Assembly (NCBI GenBank): GCA_903813345.2
Contig: CAIIXF020000001.1
Span: 57,086,270-57,150,269 of the forward strand
Reading direction: 5' to 3'
DNA length: 64,000 nucleotides
Source of the DNA: Owenia fusiformis
Lineage: Eukaryota; Annelida; Polychaeta; Sabellida; Oweniidae
The position numbers and the translations under genes are program-made. Shown piece after piece: positions 48,512-60,900 of this stretch (position 1 is the first letter of the stretch; every line of letters starts with the position of its first letter). A model generated the notes under the pieces. It worked only from the letters and a program-made list of their open reading frames with translations. It did not search any database and had not been told where the DNA came from.

Positions 48512-51500
48512 TGAATCAAACATAAAATAATACATTAAACAAGGCAATGATAAAATATTAAACCACTTTCACACCACCTCCATTCATTCAGACATTCGCA
48601 ACAGTCATACCCAGAAGTCCTGGTATATACATAAACATGGTATTTTCAAATTGAGTCACGTCCAAGTTGGGATTTACCTCATTAAATTGTTTTGCATATA
48701 TATAATATTTGATTGCTAGTGATAGCCTGTTTAGCAAAGTGTTTTCATTATTTACAGATCTTCCGAACACCATATCATGGGCATTAAAATTAAGATTTAC
48801 ATTGAATAATTTCCCCAAATTCTCTTTAATAGCTTTCAAAAAGATCTGAACCCGCCTTCATTCCCAAAACTTGTGCTTTAAAGTGTCTCTTAATGGACAG
48901 TAACTACATCTAGCATCCTGTTTAATTCCTATCTGCGTTAAGTAAGCATTTGTGGTACAAATACCATGTAGAATCTTAAATTGAAGTTGTCGAATTTTAT
49001 TTTGTTTCGTGCAGCCATAAGCCATTTTAAAATAATCTATTCTTCCTAACTCACGATCATGTTCATTTTTATATAGAGGTTCCAAATATTTGTTTCTATT
49101 TAATATTTTTTGAATTGACTTCACTGTTAAACCATTCAATGACACTGGTTTTTCGCCAAGTGTTAAATGCACAAGATCCGTTTGTAGGCTCGGTTCAAAA
49201 ACTGACGTTAAGTCTCGCTTCAATAAACGTTTCCACTCCTTCGGTACAGCTGATATTATAGCATAATAATCAATAAAATTAATTTGTACGTTGTATTTTG
49301 CCTTAAAATCATAATACTGTAAAAAATGTCCCTGGTCATTTAGGAGGTCATTTACGTAAACGACCCCATTATCCATAAGATGCTTATTTATGACCTCTTT
49401 GTTATTAATTAGGACAAATCTATTATTCCAGAGTATTTCACTTTTAACTTCAGAACTAGTTCTTGGAGCTTGCATATTCCTTATATCAGAGTAAATTTGT
49501 AAAATATTTGAGTAAAATTCTGGCACGTCGTGGGCTATTGTTTTAATATCGAAATTACATTGTATAAAGAACTTAATTCCCCCAAGCGGTTTAAAGTACA
49601 ATTCTGGAATATATTTCCAATGACTTTCGATTAATCTTTTTAGCCATATCAGTTTAAGTGCTTTTTCCATTGAAAACATGTCAATCATTCTTAGACCACC
49701 CTCGTCGTAATCACCAATTAAAGTTCGTCTCTTAACCTTTTCCGTTTTTCCACCCCATAGGAATGAATAAATTATCTGTTGTGCCTTTGTTAATATATCA
49801 TTTGGGGTATTTGTCATTGACATGGAATATACCAGTTTAGAAATACCAAGCGTTTTGATTATCAGAACTCGACCATATAAAGTTAAATTTCTTCTTGACC
49901 ACATTTTCAATACTTTTTGAAGCGAGTCTAATTTCTTCTCAAAGTTAACAAAATCATTTGATTTCTTATTATATGAGACACAAATTCCCAGAAATTTACT
50001 TGGATCTTTAACCCATTTTAAACCGTATAACTTATCCTCAGTTTTAGATCTTTCTGAACCAATATACATACATTCTGTCTTTTCTTTGTTAATACATAAT
50101 CCAGAAATATCTTTAAATTCATCAAAAATGTTTAAAGCCAGTTTAAGAGATTCTTTGCTATCTACTGTCAGTGTTGTATCGTCAGCAAATAACTCGATCT
50201 TTTGCTCATTATTTCCCAAGCGGATCCCTTTAATAGTCTGATCTTGTCTAATTCTAATTGCCAGGACTTCTATCACTAAGATAAATGTCAAACAACTCAA
50301 GGGGTCCCCCTGCCTACATGATCTTTTAATATCGAACCAGCCAGTTGATCTATTATTATTCAAAACACAACTCTTTATATCTGTATAGAATAATTTTACC
50401 CATTTAATTAGTGTGTCCCCGAAATTAAAAAGTCTCAACACATGTTCTATATACTCGAATTCAACACTATCGTAGGCTTTAAAAAAATCGACCATGCAAA
50501 TAATGCCTGGAATGCACTTTTTCTTAGAATATTCAAGAATATCCTCTAGGTACCGTATGTTTTCGCCAATAAAACGATCTTTGATAAAGGCTGTCTGGTC
50601 GGGCCCTATAAGTTTCGCCAAAATAACACTAATACGGAGCGCAATTGATTTAGATGCAATCTTATAGTCAATATTAAGTAACGTGATTGGGCGCCAATTT
50701 TTCAAAAACCAATGATTTTTGTCCCCCTTTGGTACTAACGAGATAATACCCTGTCTCTGACTAACTGAGAGGATACCCTTTTCAAATGACAAGTTTAGAG
50801 ACTTAATAAGCATTTCATTGATTTCATTCCAAAAACATTTATACCACTCTGTACTCAACCCGTCACTTCCCGGGGTTTTTCTATTTTTAAATTTTTTCAA
50901 GGCCTTATAACATCGACCCTCAGTAAACCTTCACATGAAGCCTTTTCATGTTCATTTAACTTATTTATGTTAAGATCTTTCTCAAAACTAACGAACTTTT
51001 GTGTGTCAGCTTTAGCCTTGGAGTCATAGAGATCTACATAGAATGCTTTAATTTTGTTAAGTATTTCTGTCTCATCTGTCACCACATTACCATCAACATT
51101 TAAATCAGTTATAGTTTTCTTTGAATAGTTTGATTTCTCTAAGTTGAAGAAGTAGTGTGTGCTTTTTTCCCCTTTTTCTACCCAGTCAGATCTTGATCTC
51201 TCAATGGCCCCCTCTGCTTTATATTGATATATATCATTTAGTTTACATTTTGCATCGTCATATTCTCTACACGCTTTTTCATTCAAATAATCATCCTTAA
51301 CTAGTTCAGAGTCCAGGCTTTCAATAATTTTCAACAACTTTATTTCCTCTCCCCGTAGTTCCCTTGCCTTTTGCTTTGAAAATTCAATAGTTTTTACTTT
51401 AATCTGATATTTCAAATATTCCCAAAATTGAATATCATCAGCGTTATTCAGAGTTGTTTTAGTTTTAGCGATAAGTTCCTTAATTAACTTTTGATATGCT

Positions 51501-54271
51501 TCATTTTCTATTAATTTGTTATTAATTTTCCAAAAACCCGGCCCTCCTTTGTGAGTGACAGATGAGTTAATGCTTAGCACAATACATTTATGATCGGACT
51601 TAATTGATGGCACTATTTTGCTTTCTGATTCTTTAACCATATGTCTTTTAATAAGCCACATATCAATTCGACTTTTACTGACAGAGTTTTGCATATTATC
51701 CTTAGCATAAGATTCGTATGTATACTGGATTTTTGTGGGATTTTGGTGTCTCCATACGTCAATTAAGTCAAAACGATTCATATACTCAATCAAAGAATCT
51801 CTAGATAGGTCCTTTTGTTGACTTACTATAGCCCTAGAATATCTATCTACCTCTCTATTTAACACTACATTAAAATCACCTCCAAATATGACATTATCAG
51901 ATGCAAAATTCGTGGATACAATCACTGATAGTTCGTCAAATAATTCTTTCCTAGCATTATCTAGGTTTGGAGCATATACATTAATCAGTGTATATTGTAG
52001 TCCACCAATTTCAATCTGTACTACAATAAATCTACCATCGAGGTCAGTTGTTTTTTTGACAACCTTACAATCAAAATTATCGTTAAACAATACAGCAACA
52101 CCTCGTTCACCTCTTTTAATATTTTTACCCCATTCTTTTTTCCACTCATCCAAATCATTCTCACACGAATGTGTTTCCTGAAGAAAATAGATATCTTTCT
52201 TCAGTCGCTTAAGATACAAAAAGACACTCCGTCGTTTGACGGCTTGACGTATACCCTTTGTATTCAGGCTACATAGTGTAATATTTACAGGCTTATGAGC
52301 AGAATGAAATTACACAATTTAAAAACATGGACATCAAATACAAATCTACATAATTAAAAGTCTCATTTCTAACATAATATACAAACGAGTTTCCCTCATA
52401 TGCATCCATTATTCCAGCCACACTCACAATCATACATAAACATACATTCATAACTTTCCATTTAAAAATTTTCATGTACACAGGATATAAAGCCTTTATG
52501 TGCCGTACAAGCAAAGTGAAATAAACGAAAATCGCACAACACAAAAGCACAAAAAAACTATTTTTAGCTTTATACAGCCCAGTGACAGTACCTTACATTG
52601 ATTGGCTTCTATGTGTGCGTTCTCGGTATTCCATGTTTGGCCCGTGTTATATGTGTAAACACCCGAGGATTACAGTCTACTGCACAGTGCAAGTTACCTT
52701 CCAAAATGCCACCCAGTTTAACTTGTGTACGTGTAACTTATATAGATTCTCTATTGAGCTGCAATCGCTTGTTTGATCTAACATTGGTATTTTGTAGTGC
52801 GCAAGTATGAATGATATCCTGGGTGAAAAGACAACTACTAGTAATATGAAATGGTAGTTTTGAGCTATAATTCATGAAAGTCCAGCACAAAAGAACCATG
52901 CATGTACATGTATGTATTTGTACACCGAGCATCGCTTCCGAGTATGTACTTTATAGAACTTAAAATAGCAACAATTGCTGAGAAAATGAACTCATACTCA
53001 AAACAAGCAGTTTGTTATGGAAACTTGCGGACGTAAGAGAGCCACGTAAACAAAGCCACATTTATAAATGTAAACACAATACTGTTGTTACTAGAATGCA
53101 AGCAAGGCTAAGTTTCGACAAATTTTCTAAGAGAATGGTTAGCACTTATACATACATAGATAGTGAAATGTTAACAGTAAAGATATGGAAAATATGGAAA
53201 AAGTTAACGATGAGTTTAACCTCAAATAATTCAATTCAATTGATTCTCTTACATAATACAATAAGATTAAAAGTGTTACTTCAATTTATGCAACTACATG
53301 TGTTTATTTTCAGCATTGTCTTGCTTGAAGACTGTTATATTCATTTACTATTTTGACAGGTAAACTGAAGGAGTTTAATACAAGAGCAGGCTCCCTTGAG
53401 CTAACTGATGTTGAGATGGGAGTAGTGGAGGCCATGTTGATATCTGAGGGGACATCAAAGGAGCAGATAAACATACTCTATAAGCTTCTCATGTGGCCAA
53501 ATGGTAATATATAGTTCTTCACCAGGTTTATGGATGAAAACTTGTATATTCTAGAATTGAAAGAAAATTATCTTTCTATTGTTCATGAATGAATGTATCT
53601 TAGCTGTAGGCAGAAAAACATAAATTATAAGTCTTTAACCGTTATGAAACAAATCTTTCGTTTATCTTATGTTACAACGGCGCCATAATTGTATTTCAGA
53701 TATTCTCTTCCCAGTCTTAGATGTACTAAGGATTGTGATACAGAGGCGTGACTGTAGTGAGACGTTATGTAACACAGCGAAAGAGGGCCCTGAACTTATC
53801 AGGCGACTCATCAGCATCACATCAAGTGCCGATTCCTCCGCACCCAACCATATGCTTGTTCTTAGGACTTTTTGTAATGCCTTCCGACAACCAGCAGGGT
53901 CATTGCTTATGGGTCTCTCCCAGGAGGAAATATATAACGCATTGCCAAATAGTGTGAATATCTCAAATAAGAATGTTCATATAGCAATAGGGACTTTATT
54001 GTTGAATTTTGCCATTCAAATCAACATAGCTGGTGACAATAAGGAAACATCTCTACATAAAGTTATTGAAATATTAGGTGTCGTTACGGACCACGAGGCC
54101 CGATTTCGTTTGTTGGTTGCCCTGGGAACATTGCTATGGGGAGACCCCATCGCCATAGCACTGGCCAAGTCATTAGACATTGTCAATCTCGTTACTCCTC
54201 TTAAATCGATACAAGACCCAAAGAAGGTTGCTGAATGTGCTCAATTTATTGAAAATGTATTAAATGCTTGA
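40680..54271 (+). CDS. PLAA: Phospholipase A2-activating protein (PLAA; WD40-PFU-PUL ubiquitin adaptor)
   Basis: Exons 40680-40819, 41734-41927, 44375-44476, 44880-44999, 45294-45597, 46459-46619, 46951-47108, 47305-47527, 48006-48371, 53360-53503 and 53700-54271 join without phase conflict into 827 residues plus TGA (the human protein has about 795). Residues 1 to about 300 form the WD40 propeller ([38 protein letters not shown]). Residues about 341-467 hold the PFU domain that binds ubiquitin. A Pro/Gly linker has four DPFTGxGRYVPG-type repeats, and the C-terminal part is the PUL armadillo-like domain that binds p97/VCP. Orthologue of yeast Doa1/Ufd3: it directs ubiquitinated cargo in endolysosomal sorting, mitophagy and p97 function. 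The ninth intron carries an antisense retrotransposon. The gene is otherwise intact. Confidence 0.95.
42154..42528. mobile_element. hAT-type MITE in PLAA intron 2
   Basis: Ends are TAGAGGTGTCACGGA and (complement) TAGAGATGTCACGGA, the TAGAGRTG consensus of hAT transposons. They are flanked by 8-bp GTAATAAA and GTATTAAA, a near-perfect hAT-length target-site duplication. The interior has repeated GTTCCG/CGGAAC words and no coding frame. Confidence 0.8.
42690..44167. mobile_element. Non-autonomous TIR element with about 162-bp internal tandem repeats
   Basis: ATGTCCCCACCA at 42690-42701 is perfectly inverted at 44156-44167. Inside are a CCGTCTGTCTG-rich left part and about six degenerate tandem units, mostly about 162 bases, anchored at about 43264, 43437, 43589, 43751, 43914 and 44076 (CCATTTTGGATTTTCCGTCC in each). 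No coding frame. It lies in PLAA intron 2. Confidence 0.7.
48006..48371 (+). CDS. PLAA: PLAA exon with four DPFTG/GRYVPG repeats
   Basis: This exon and the end of the previous one encode four copies of (S/A)DP(F/L)TG.GRYVPG, a linker motif known from PLAA/Doa1 proteins, followed by [20 protein letters not shown], the conserved entry into the PUL domain. Phase 1 at both ends. Confidence 0.9.
48457..48472. repeat. Left target-site duplication of the LINE insertion
   Basis: TAGATAGTGAAATGTT, identical to 53157-53172. Confidence 0.9.
48588..50900 (-). pseudogene. LINE reverse transcriptase and zinc-knuckle domain (ORF2, C-terminal part)
   Basis: The RT blocks are recognisable: [27 protein letters not shown], the [10 protein letters not shown] region, [13 protein letters not shown] and the catalytic FADD. 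Near the end [16 protein letters not shown] is followed by TGA exactly where the last Cys of a C-x2-C-H-C knuckle would be expected. The same frame then stays open for about 90 more codons to 48588, so the stop looks like a single-codon lesion. Confidence 0.88.
50897..52312 (-). pseudogene. LINE endonuclease domain (ORF2, N-terminal part)
   Basis: APE-like endonuclease signatures are present: [13 protein letters not shown] at the start, LQETH, the GGDFN motif, SRIDMWL and the SDH motif near residue 200. A linker with [17 protein letters not shown] follows. No in-frame ATG is seen, since the open frame begins after a stop at about 52313. The frame closes at 50897, where RT continues in another frame. 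Confidence 0.85.
53157..53172. repeat. Right target-site duplication of the LINE insertion
   Basis: TAGATAGTGAAATGTT, identical to 48457-48472. Confidence 0.9.
53700..54271 (+). CDS. PLAA: PLAA last exon, PUL domain
   Basis: It encodes most of the PUL armadillo repeats (LPVLDVLRI-like start, [48 protein letters not shown]) and ends with FIENVLNA before TGA. Confidence 0.93.
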
Positions 54272-54548
54272 TCTATGGATTTAATAGTTAAAACAATGAA
54301 AAACCTCCAAAATTGAATATCTATTAGTTGGTTGAGAACTTAAAATTGGAAATATGTTTGGCATTGCAATTTGTGTATGCAATATTAAATTACTATATAA
54401 AATGGTTAGATGTAAGCTTTAATCTCAAATGAATGTGTATGTTTAACATTGATTAGATGAATGTACATTTATGGGCTTCAAAGCAGGCTACATGTTCGCA
54501 TGCACACACATTCATGTGAGAAGCTCTCATAATTCGCATTCAACATGA

Positions 54549-54554
54549 AATAAA
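54549..54554 (+). terminator. PLAA: Poly(A) signal of PLAA
   Basis: AATAAA lies about 278 bases after the PLAA stop codon, followed by T-rich sequence. Confidence 0.5.
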
Positions 54555-55600
54555 ATTAAACTTTTATTACAAAAAATATTTATTGTAACTATACACAATG
54601 TACTTAAATAACATTATAACAACTTAAACGGTCATAAAAAATCAACTCCATACCATTTTAAATGATGTTTGACAGAATAAACTTTGGGACGTCTTCCAAA
54701 ATGTTGAACTATGGGCTATTTCCACAGACGCCTTTTTCGCCAGGTTTACAAAAACTAAATCAAAAACTCATATTTCAAGATGGCTGACCTGGGTAATTTT
54801 GAGTATTAGTCAAGGTTGAATTTACCTGGAGTTGGATGGAAAGCCCTTGTTGGAACTGTACAATAACAAATATAAGAATTCTACACCTATTATGTTAGAA
54901 CATATAATGAGAAATCCCTTATCTCTCGACTCATAATGCTACTTTTCCAATGCATTTCAGATTTACACCTCAAATATTTCATTTATTAGTGAAGTTTCTG
55001 CAAGTCTTCATCATTGAGTGTTTACATATTTCCTGTTTATTCTAACATGTTTGTTCATTATATATTACATTGTTAATCCGCCACTTTCAAATCGTTAGAT
55101 CTGTTCATATAATAATTTAAACCTAAGTTATTTTGAAATTGAAAGGGGAAGTGACATATGAGGTAAACATAACCTTTTGTTAGCACCTCAGTGTAAATAC
55201 TCGCATCTGATTGGTCAATTAGCGGTCAACATTTTTGCCTCATATTATTGACCGCGTATGTTACTGTACTACACTTGTGAATTATGGGGAATATGACGTC
55301 ATAATGTTTACAGAAAAAAACATGGTAGACGGTTATTTTGTAAAAGTTCATGAAAGTGATATTTTGTCTTTACTAGACGACAAGTATAGCAAAAATACAA
55401 ATAGAAACGTAAAATTAACATTAATTTACTAGTGAGTACGCAGTGATGTGCCGAAAACAGAGAGTTTAACTACCACTGTCTTCAAATTTTCTTAAAAAAA
55501 ATTATTGCTGGTGTGGTTCGAAGAAAAGATTGTGAAATGAAGCCATGATTGATGATTATCGTCTACTGTATGTGTATTATTAGTTTCTTCTGACTAACAA

Positions 55601-55770
55601 AACAATTGTAGACCTCTCCATTCGGTCAACCGTCAAAATCATATACTTCGACTGTAAACCTTGAAACTACTGTTGACCTCGACCTTCGGTCTCTGTCAAC
55701 AGTAGTTTCTCGGTTTACAGTCTCGGTATACAATTTTGCCGGTTGACCTCTGGAGAGGTCAACAATTGTA
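55601..55770. repeat. Long inverted repeat / foldback hairpin
   Basis: The arms, about 75 bases each, begin and end with ACAATTGT and share GACCTCTCC, CGGTCAACCG-like and ACTACTGTTGAC blocks. A transcript of either strand would fold into a long stem with a short loop around 55680-55695. Confidence 0.75.
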
Positions 55771-55875
55771 TAATATACAGTGTGTCCATAAAGTCTCTAC
55801 AATTATGATACAAACTCTGTATACGTTTCCCTGTTTGCACCATATCCTGTACTTTCTCTGAATACAGTCCCATCC

Positions 55876-55957
55876 ACTGGGTGACCCAAAAGTAGCTTTA
55901 AAGTTACAGTTTACAGATTGTTGAATAATTTTAAAACCTCTTTTGGGCCACCCTGTA
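55876..55957. mobile_element. Tiny MITE with mariner-type ends
   Basis: Left GGGTGACCCAAAAG-type end and right CTTTTGGGCCACCCTGTA are inverted around about 50 bases. They resemble the ends of the 19431-20233 relic. Confidence 0.5.
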
Positions 55958-56910
55958 TCATGGAAAGGAGAATGAACTGTTCTCAGTATTTACATTACAT
56001 CTGGTGGTCATTTTTTTCTCAGACCTATCAGGCAGGCTTTTACATTATGCCTATTCTATAGAAATATTGTGACAATGGAAAGTCATCAGGCATTTGAATT
56101 CATGATTATTACCTTCAAGAAATGACCAACAGATACATTAGTACCTCTAGCTCTGATATATCCCAAGAATAAAGGGCCACTTAATGATTAAATAAAAATT
56201 GTGATTTTGAGAGTTCATTGATGGTCTAAATTACTTCAACTTAATTGTTCCCTTAATTAAGGCAGTATATTAGATAGTGTATAAGATGGCCTCATGTTAC
56301 ACTACTGTCAATATAAGATAGCCTCACATCACATTCATCTCTTTGATTCTATATTGAAGACTAGAGAGAAAAATGTAACCCTGGAATGGAGCTTTTCAAA
56401 ATCTATGGAAAAATCCTCATTGATTTTGTGACCTCACTTTTTATGTAACTAAATTAATGATTTGTACAGGTAGCTACTAGCAATATACATGTACCTTAGC
56501 CTAGCAAAATACAATACCCGAGTATTGACTAAGTTAAAAGTAAATGAGAAGGTACATGTTTGATAAGGAATCAATATTTACAGTTGAATCAAGAAAAAAG
56601 GTGTTTCTGAGTTCAATTAATCAGTGATCCAAGGCCATAATAAAAAGCTACTGGTATCTCATGAATTAAATTGACAAAATAGGAATCCTAATTTTTTCTG
56701 TTTATATAAATATAAATATTCAGATATCCCCAGGTTATCTTACATGATTTTTGCAACCTTATATTAAATTGATTATTGAATCCAAATATGTCCCCTAGCA
56801 ACAAAAAATGGATACTCCATTGGGTCTGGAAATAATCTTCCTTCCTTGTGAACACATAAATAATTGACTTTAAATGTTTAACTTAACACAACCATATGAT
56901 CTATTTACAT

Positions 56911-57020
56911 GTCCTGTTATATGTACTACATGTACTGTTATATGTACAAAATGGTCTGTTATATGTACAACATATACTGTTATGTGTAGAACACGTACTG
57001 TTGTATGTAATACATGTGCT
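56911..57020. repeat. About 21-bp tandem repeat (TACTGTTATATGTACAACATG-like)
   Basis: About five degenerate copies of a CTGTTATATGTACAACATGTA-type unit. Confidence 0.6.
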
Positions 57021-57114
57021 TTAGCGTTTCTCTTATCTACACATGTTAGCTCTTGACCTTTAACCTTCCCATATATATTTTCTAGATATAAGCGTTGTAG
57101 TAAACATATATAAG

Positions 57115-57440
57115 GTATTGATTTAAGTTCATCAAGGGTATTTAATCTTAAATCCAAATTAGATTAAAAAAATTTAAATCCACCACTAAAGATTATAATC
57201 CTTAATAAGCTCATCAAGGGCAATAAATCCATATTCAGGTAATTTTTATTTCTGTATCTATGGTTTAAGGGTATATGATCCTTAATTAGGGCATATATAA
57301 TCCTATATCAATAAGTTAGGGATATAATCCTTATAATCCATAATTAGGTCGTACATAATCATAGGATCAATCACATCAGGTGTGTAATCCTTATTAACAA
57401 CATTAAGGGCACATGATCCTGAAAAGGTCATAATATACAC
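57115..57440. repeat. Degenerate repeats of an ATAATCCTTAATTAGG-type word
   Basis: ATCCTTAAT, AATCCTTAT and CATCAAGGG words recur every 30 to 60 bases. Strongly diverged; no gene. Confidence 0.4.
57245..57250 (-). terminator. Possible poly(A) signal of the PHD-SAM gene
   Basis: The minus strand reads AATAAA about 680 bases after the stop codon. No closer clear signal was found, so the assignment is weak. Confidence 0.25.
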
Positions 57441-57926
57441 ATATACAGGTAATCCTACGTCATTCATTGAGTGCGTTTTATCCTTATATACATTGCAGAT
57501 GGTATATCTCTTATTTCCTCCTATCTGCATATATGTCACATAACCCGGAATAATCTTAGAAAAATCCTAGAGCTGCACATGTACATTTTGCACTTGGATC
57601 AATCGTCGACTTTCTGTTCATCCATGGTTTCACTTTACAATATACAGCGTGCACCTTAGATATCATCCTCAGAATACAAGGAAGTATTTTAACTAACATA
57701 TACAAATGTAGTTTCCCTCTGGTATCTAAGTGAACTGTCATTTGCCCTTCTAGTACCAAGAAAGTACAACTTTGGTCCGATATCTATGTATATCATACAT
57801 TTAAGCATTATGACTATCCTGGTTGTGGTCAGGTGACTGGCCTCTATGTATCATACATTAAGCACCATGACTCTCCTAGATATAAAGCCTTGACCTCGGT
57901 CAACTCCTAGCCCAATGGAGGGGTTA

Positions 57927-60900
57927 TCATGACATTGTCTGACCTCTTGTTTGTAACTTTTCCACATGTTTGAAAATCTTCAAAGCTGGTCCAAGCTTTA
58001 GCGCAAGTCCAGTGAGGACGTCATTTCTCTTCAAAAGCAAGAGTGATTTTCCATCTATCTCCTGAAACAGAATGTAAACTAAAATACTAACGGTGCTGTT
58101 ATTATCAAATTATCACCAGAAGATTAATTTCACGATTATTGCTTCTATGTTATAATTCCTTCAACGATATATATGGATAAATATGAATCACAAGGTCAAA
58201 GAAGAAATGGGTTGCATTGTAGGTCAAAGAACAATGGGTTGAATTGTAGGTCAAAGAGCAATGGGTTGAATTGTGGGTCAAAGAGTAATGGGTTGAATTG
58301 TAGGTCAATAAGCAATGGGTTGAATTGGGTTGAATTGTGGGTCAAAGAGCAATGGGTTGAATTGTAGGTCAAAGAGCAATGGGTTGAATTGTAGGTCAAA
58401 GGGCAATGAGTTGAGTTGAATTGAAGGCCAAGGAGCAATGGGTTGATTTGTAGGTCAAAGGGCAATGAGTTGAATTGAAGGTCACTGAGCAATGGGTTGA
58501 ATTGTAGGTCAAAGAGCAATGGGTTGAATTGTAGGTCAAAGAGCAATGGGTTGAATTGTAGGTCAAAGAGCAATGGGTTGAATTGAAGGTCAAAGAGCAA
58601 TAGGTTGAATTGTAGGTCAAAGAGCAATGGGTTGAATTGTAGGTCAAAGAGCAATGGGTTGAATTGTAGGTCAAAGAGCAATGGGTTGAATTGTAGGTCA
58701 AAGAGCAATGGGTTGAATTGTAGGTCAAAGAGCAATTGGTTGAATTGTGGGTCAAAGAGCAATGGGTTGAATTGTAGGTCAATGAGCAATGAGTTGAATT
58801 GAAGGTCAAAGAGCAATGGGTTGAATTGTAGGTCAAAGAGCAATGGGTTGAATTGTAGGTCAAAGAGCAATGGGTTGAATTGTAGGTCAAAGAGCAATTG
58901 GTTGAATTGTGGGTCAAAGAGCAATGGGTTGAATTGTAGGTCAATGAGCAATGAGTTGAATTTGGTTGTCACTTCAATAGAGCAAAAAATATTATGGTGT
59001 TCTCAATATCTTTACATTTTTGCAGCAGCAACATTATTTACAACTTTTTTGGCACAAATTTTTTTTGGCACAAAATGGTGTTAACTCCAAGTGTACCTGC
59101 TCTTTGAAAATATCAGCCTGCTCTTCAAATCCTTTCTTTTTAAAGTACTCGACGACATCATCCATTGTCCAATCAGAAGCATCAGGTATCTCGTCCTTGA
59201 TGGCAGCAGGAATGACAGGCTTGGGGCTAATCATCTCACTGAAATATACATGTCAGATCATTACTAGTATGATCAATAATGCCAATTACTTGAAACAATC
59301 TATCATGAGAATGTCTACTGTAGATAACAAAGAAACATTCAAAAACGAAACTTAATGTTTATGCACTAGATCCTTCAGTCTTAAATCTAACCATTTTATT
59401 TGCATTACCTTGGTGATGCAGCACCATTCATGCCATTAACAGGGGACTCCACAGGTGTAGGCAAAAATGATGCAGCGCCTCCATCTATTAACAAAAAAGA
59501 ATATCGTTAATCAAAATTGTGGTATAGAATTAAGGAAATGGCTTATATCTTTCTGCAATAAAATTCCTCTGAAAATGACAATTACCAATGAAAGCAGGGT
59601 ATTAATAACAACATATTTTATATGATTGATGATCCTCAATGTGACCTCCATTTATCATTATTTTACAATCAATATATAAACATGGGTGAGATGTGTATGT
59701 CAGCCATGTCTAAATCTGATGATACTCTGAACTTGATGTAATGGATCATTTGATAATAGTAGGGTTCATCATTTTTATATTTGAAATCGACAAGTCTAGC
59801 CTGTCGCCTGTTGCTCTTTTCAGAAACCTAAAAGAATTATTTTCATGAATTTTATGATGGACAAGAGCTTGACCTTTTTTAAGATGTATATCTGTTATCT
59901 TCCCGGTTTTTCAATTTTTATTTGTGTTAGTTTTGGAGGGGAAATCAAATGGTAGGGCCCATAGCCCCTATTTGAATAAGCAAATGTATGCTTGGCTTAA
60001 GATTGATTCTTGCATACTAACAATATTAGAAACACCTTTTTAGGAAAATCAATAATAATATAGACTTGGCTATTACACAGGCTTTGACTCTAGCTTAGCT
60101 TGGATCATTTTTCTGCCTGCTGTGTAGAATATAAATCAGAACTCCAGAGAGACAACTAAATGAATAACAAAACTAATTAACCCAATGAGGTACTCATATG
60201 TCACCTTGAATGAACATGTACTTGTATACATATATGACAAAATTTCTGTATTTATCATCTATTTATTGGAATATTCAGATCACCATAAATATGTATTACA
60301 CTGATCATTAGAAAATATTTATCCCTCAATATATGAGAAATTATCAGCTGTATAATGAGTTCAGTTTCAGATATTGCTCTTCATGGTATTTCCATTATAT
60401 AATAAAAACGCTACATAAGGTAGGCTTACCTGTTGTGTTGAAGGAGTCGTTCATCTCACTCTCTGGGGAGTTACTGAGCTGTGCGCTGTCAGCATCATCC
60501 AAGAGACACTGACTGCATACCCACTTGCCTAGAACATAACACCTTCAGTATTATACCATAGAGTAATACAGTACAATGCTACAAGCTTTACACGTTTATC
60601 TATAGATGAGCAGGCATTCTCTGCCTTATTCAGCTTTATACAGCTTAGACAATATACAATTAGTGTAGTCCGTATTACAGACTATATATTGAATGATACA
60701 CAGTGGTCTAATTTATATTCATAGGCAGTTCATTTTTTGGATTGGTTCTGCTTTGTAGACTAATTGGAGTAATAACAAAAAATATATGAAACATTCTAAA
60801 TCAGTGCCATGCACATAGAGTTTTTTTATTATAGTATGCATATGTGCAGTGAACTACTAAAGGGGCAATGAAATAGATGTTTTGTATTTGCCAGTAATTG

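Larger units (their letters stand above)
48473..53156 (-). mobile_element. L1/Tx1-like non-LTR retrotransposon, antisense in PLAA intron 9
   Basis: This 4.68-kb insertion is flanked by a perfect 16-bp duplication, and the minus-strand 3' end is a poly(A) tail (T-run 48471-48509). The second frame encodes an APE-type endonuclease followed by reverse transcriptase. About 840 bases at the 5' end show no recognisable ORF1. The element is inactivated by at least one frame break between endonuclease and RT and a stop in the C-terminal zinc knuckle. The long uniform tail and clean duplication suggest a fairly recent insertion. Confidence 0.93.
54555..57926. other. Region between the convergent PLAA and PHD-SAM genes
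   Basis: No gene is supported. It holds a 170-bp foldback (55601-55770), a small mariner-end MITE (55876-55957), a roughly 21-bp tandem repeat (56911-57020) and degenerate repeats (57115-57440). The lower part is probably the 3'UTR of the minus-strand PHD-SAM gene. Confidence 0.55.

Noticed and set aside
52293-52550. 85-codon hydrophobic frame upstream of the LINE endonuclease as ORF1
   Set aside because: It has no coiled coil, RRM or zinc knuckle expected of ORF1, and its Leu/Tyr/Cys composition looks like chance in AT-rich DNA.
58196-58972. 258- and 182-codon periodic open frames on the minus strand
   Set aside because: They are a by-product of the stop-free 27-bp minisatellite. Several frames are open at once, and the region is an intron of the PHD-SAM gene.
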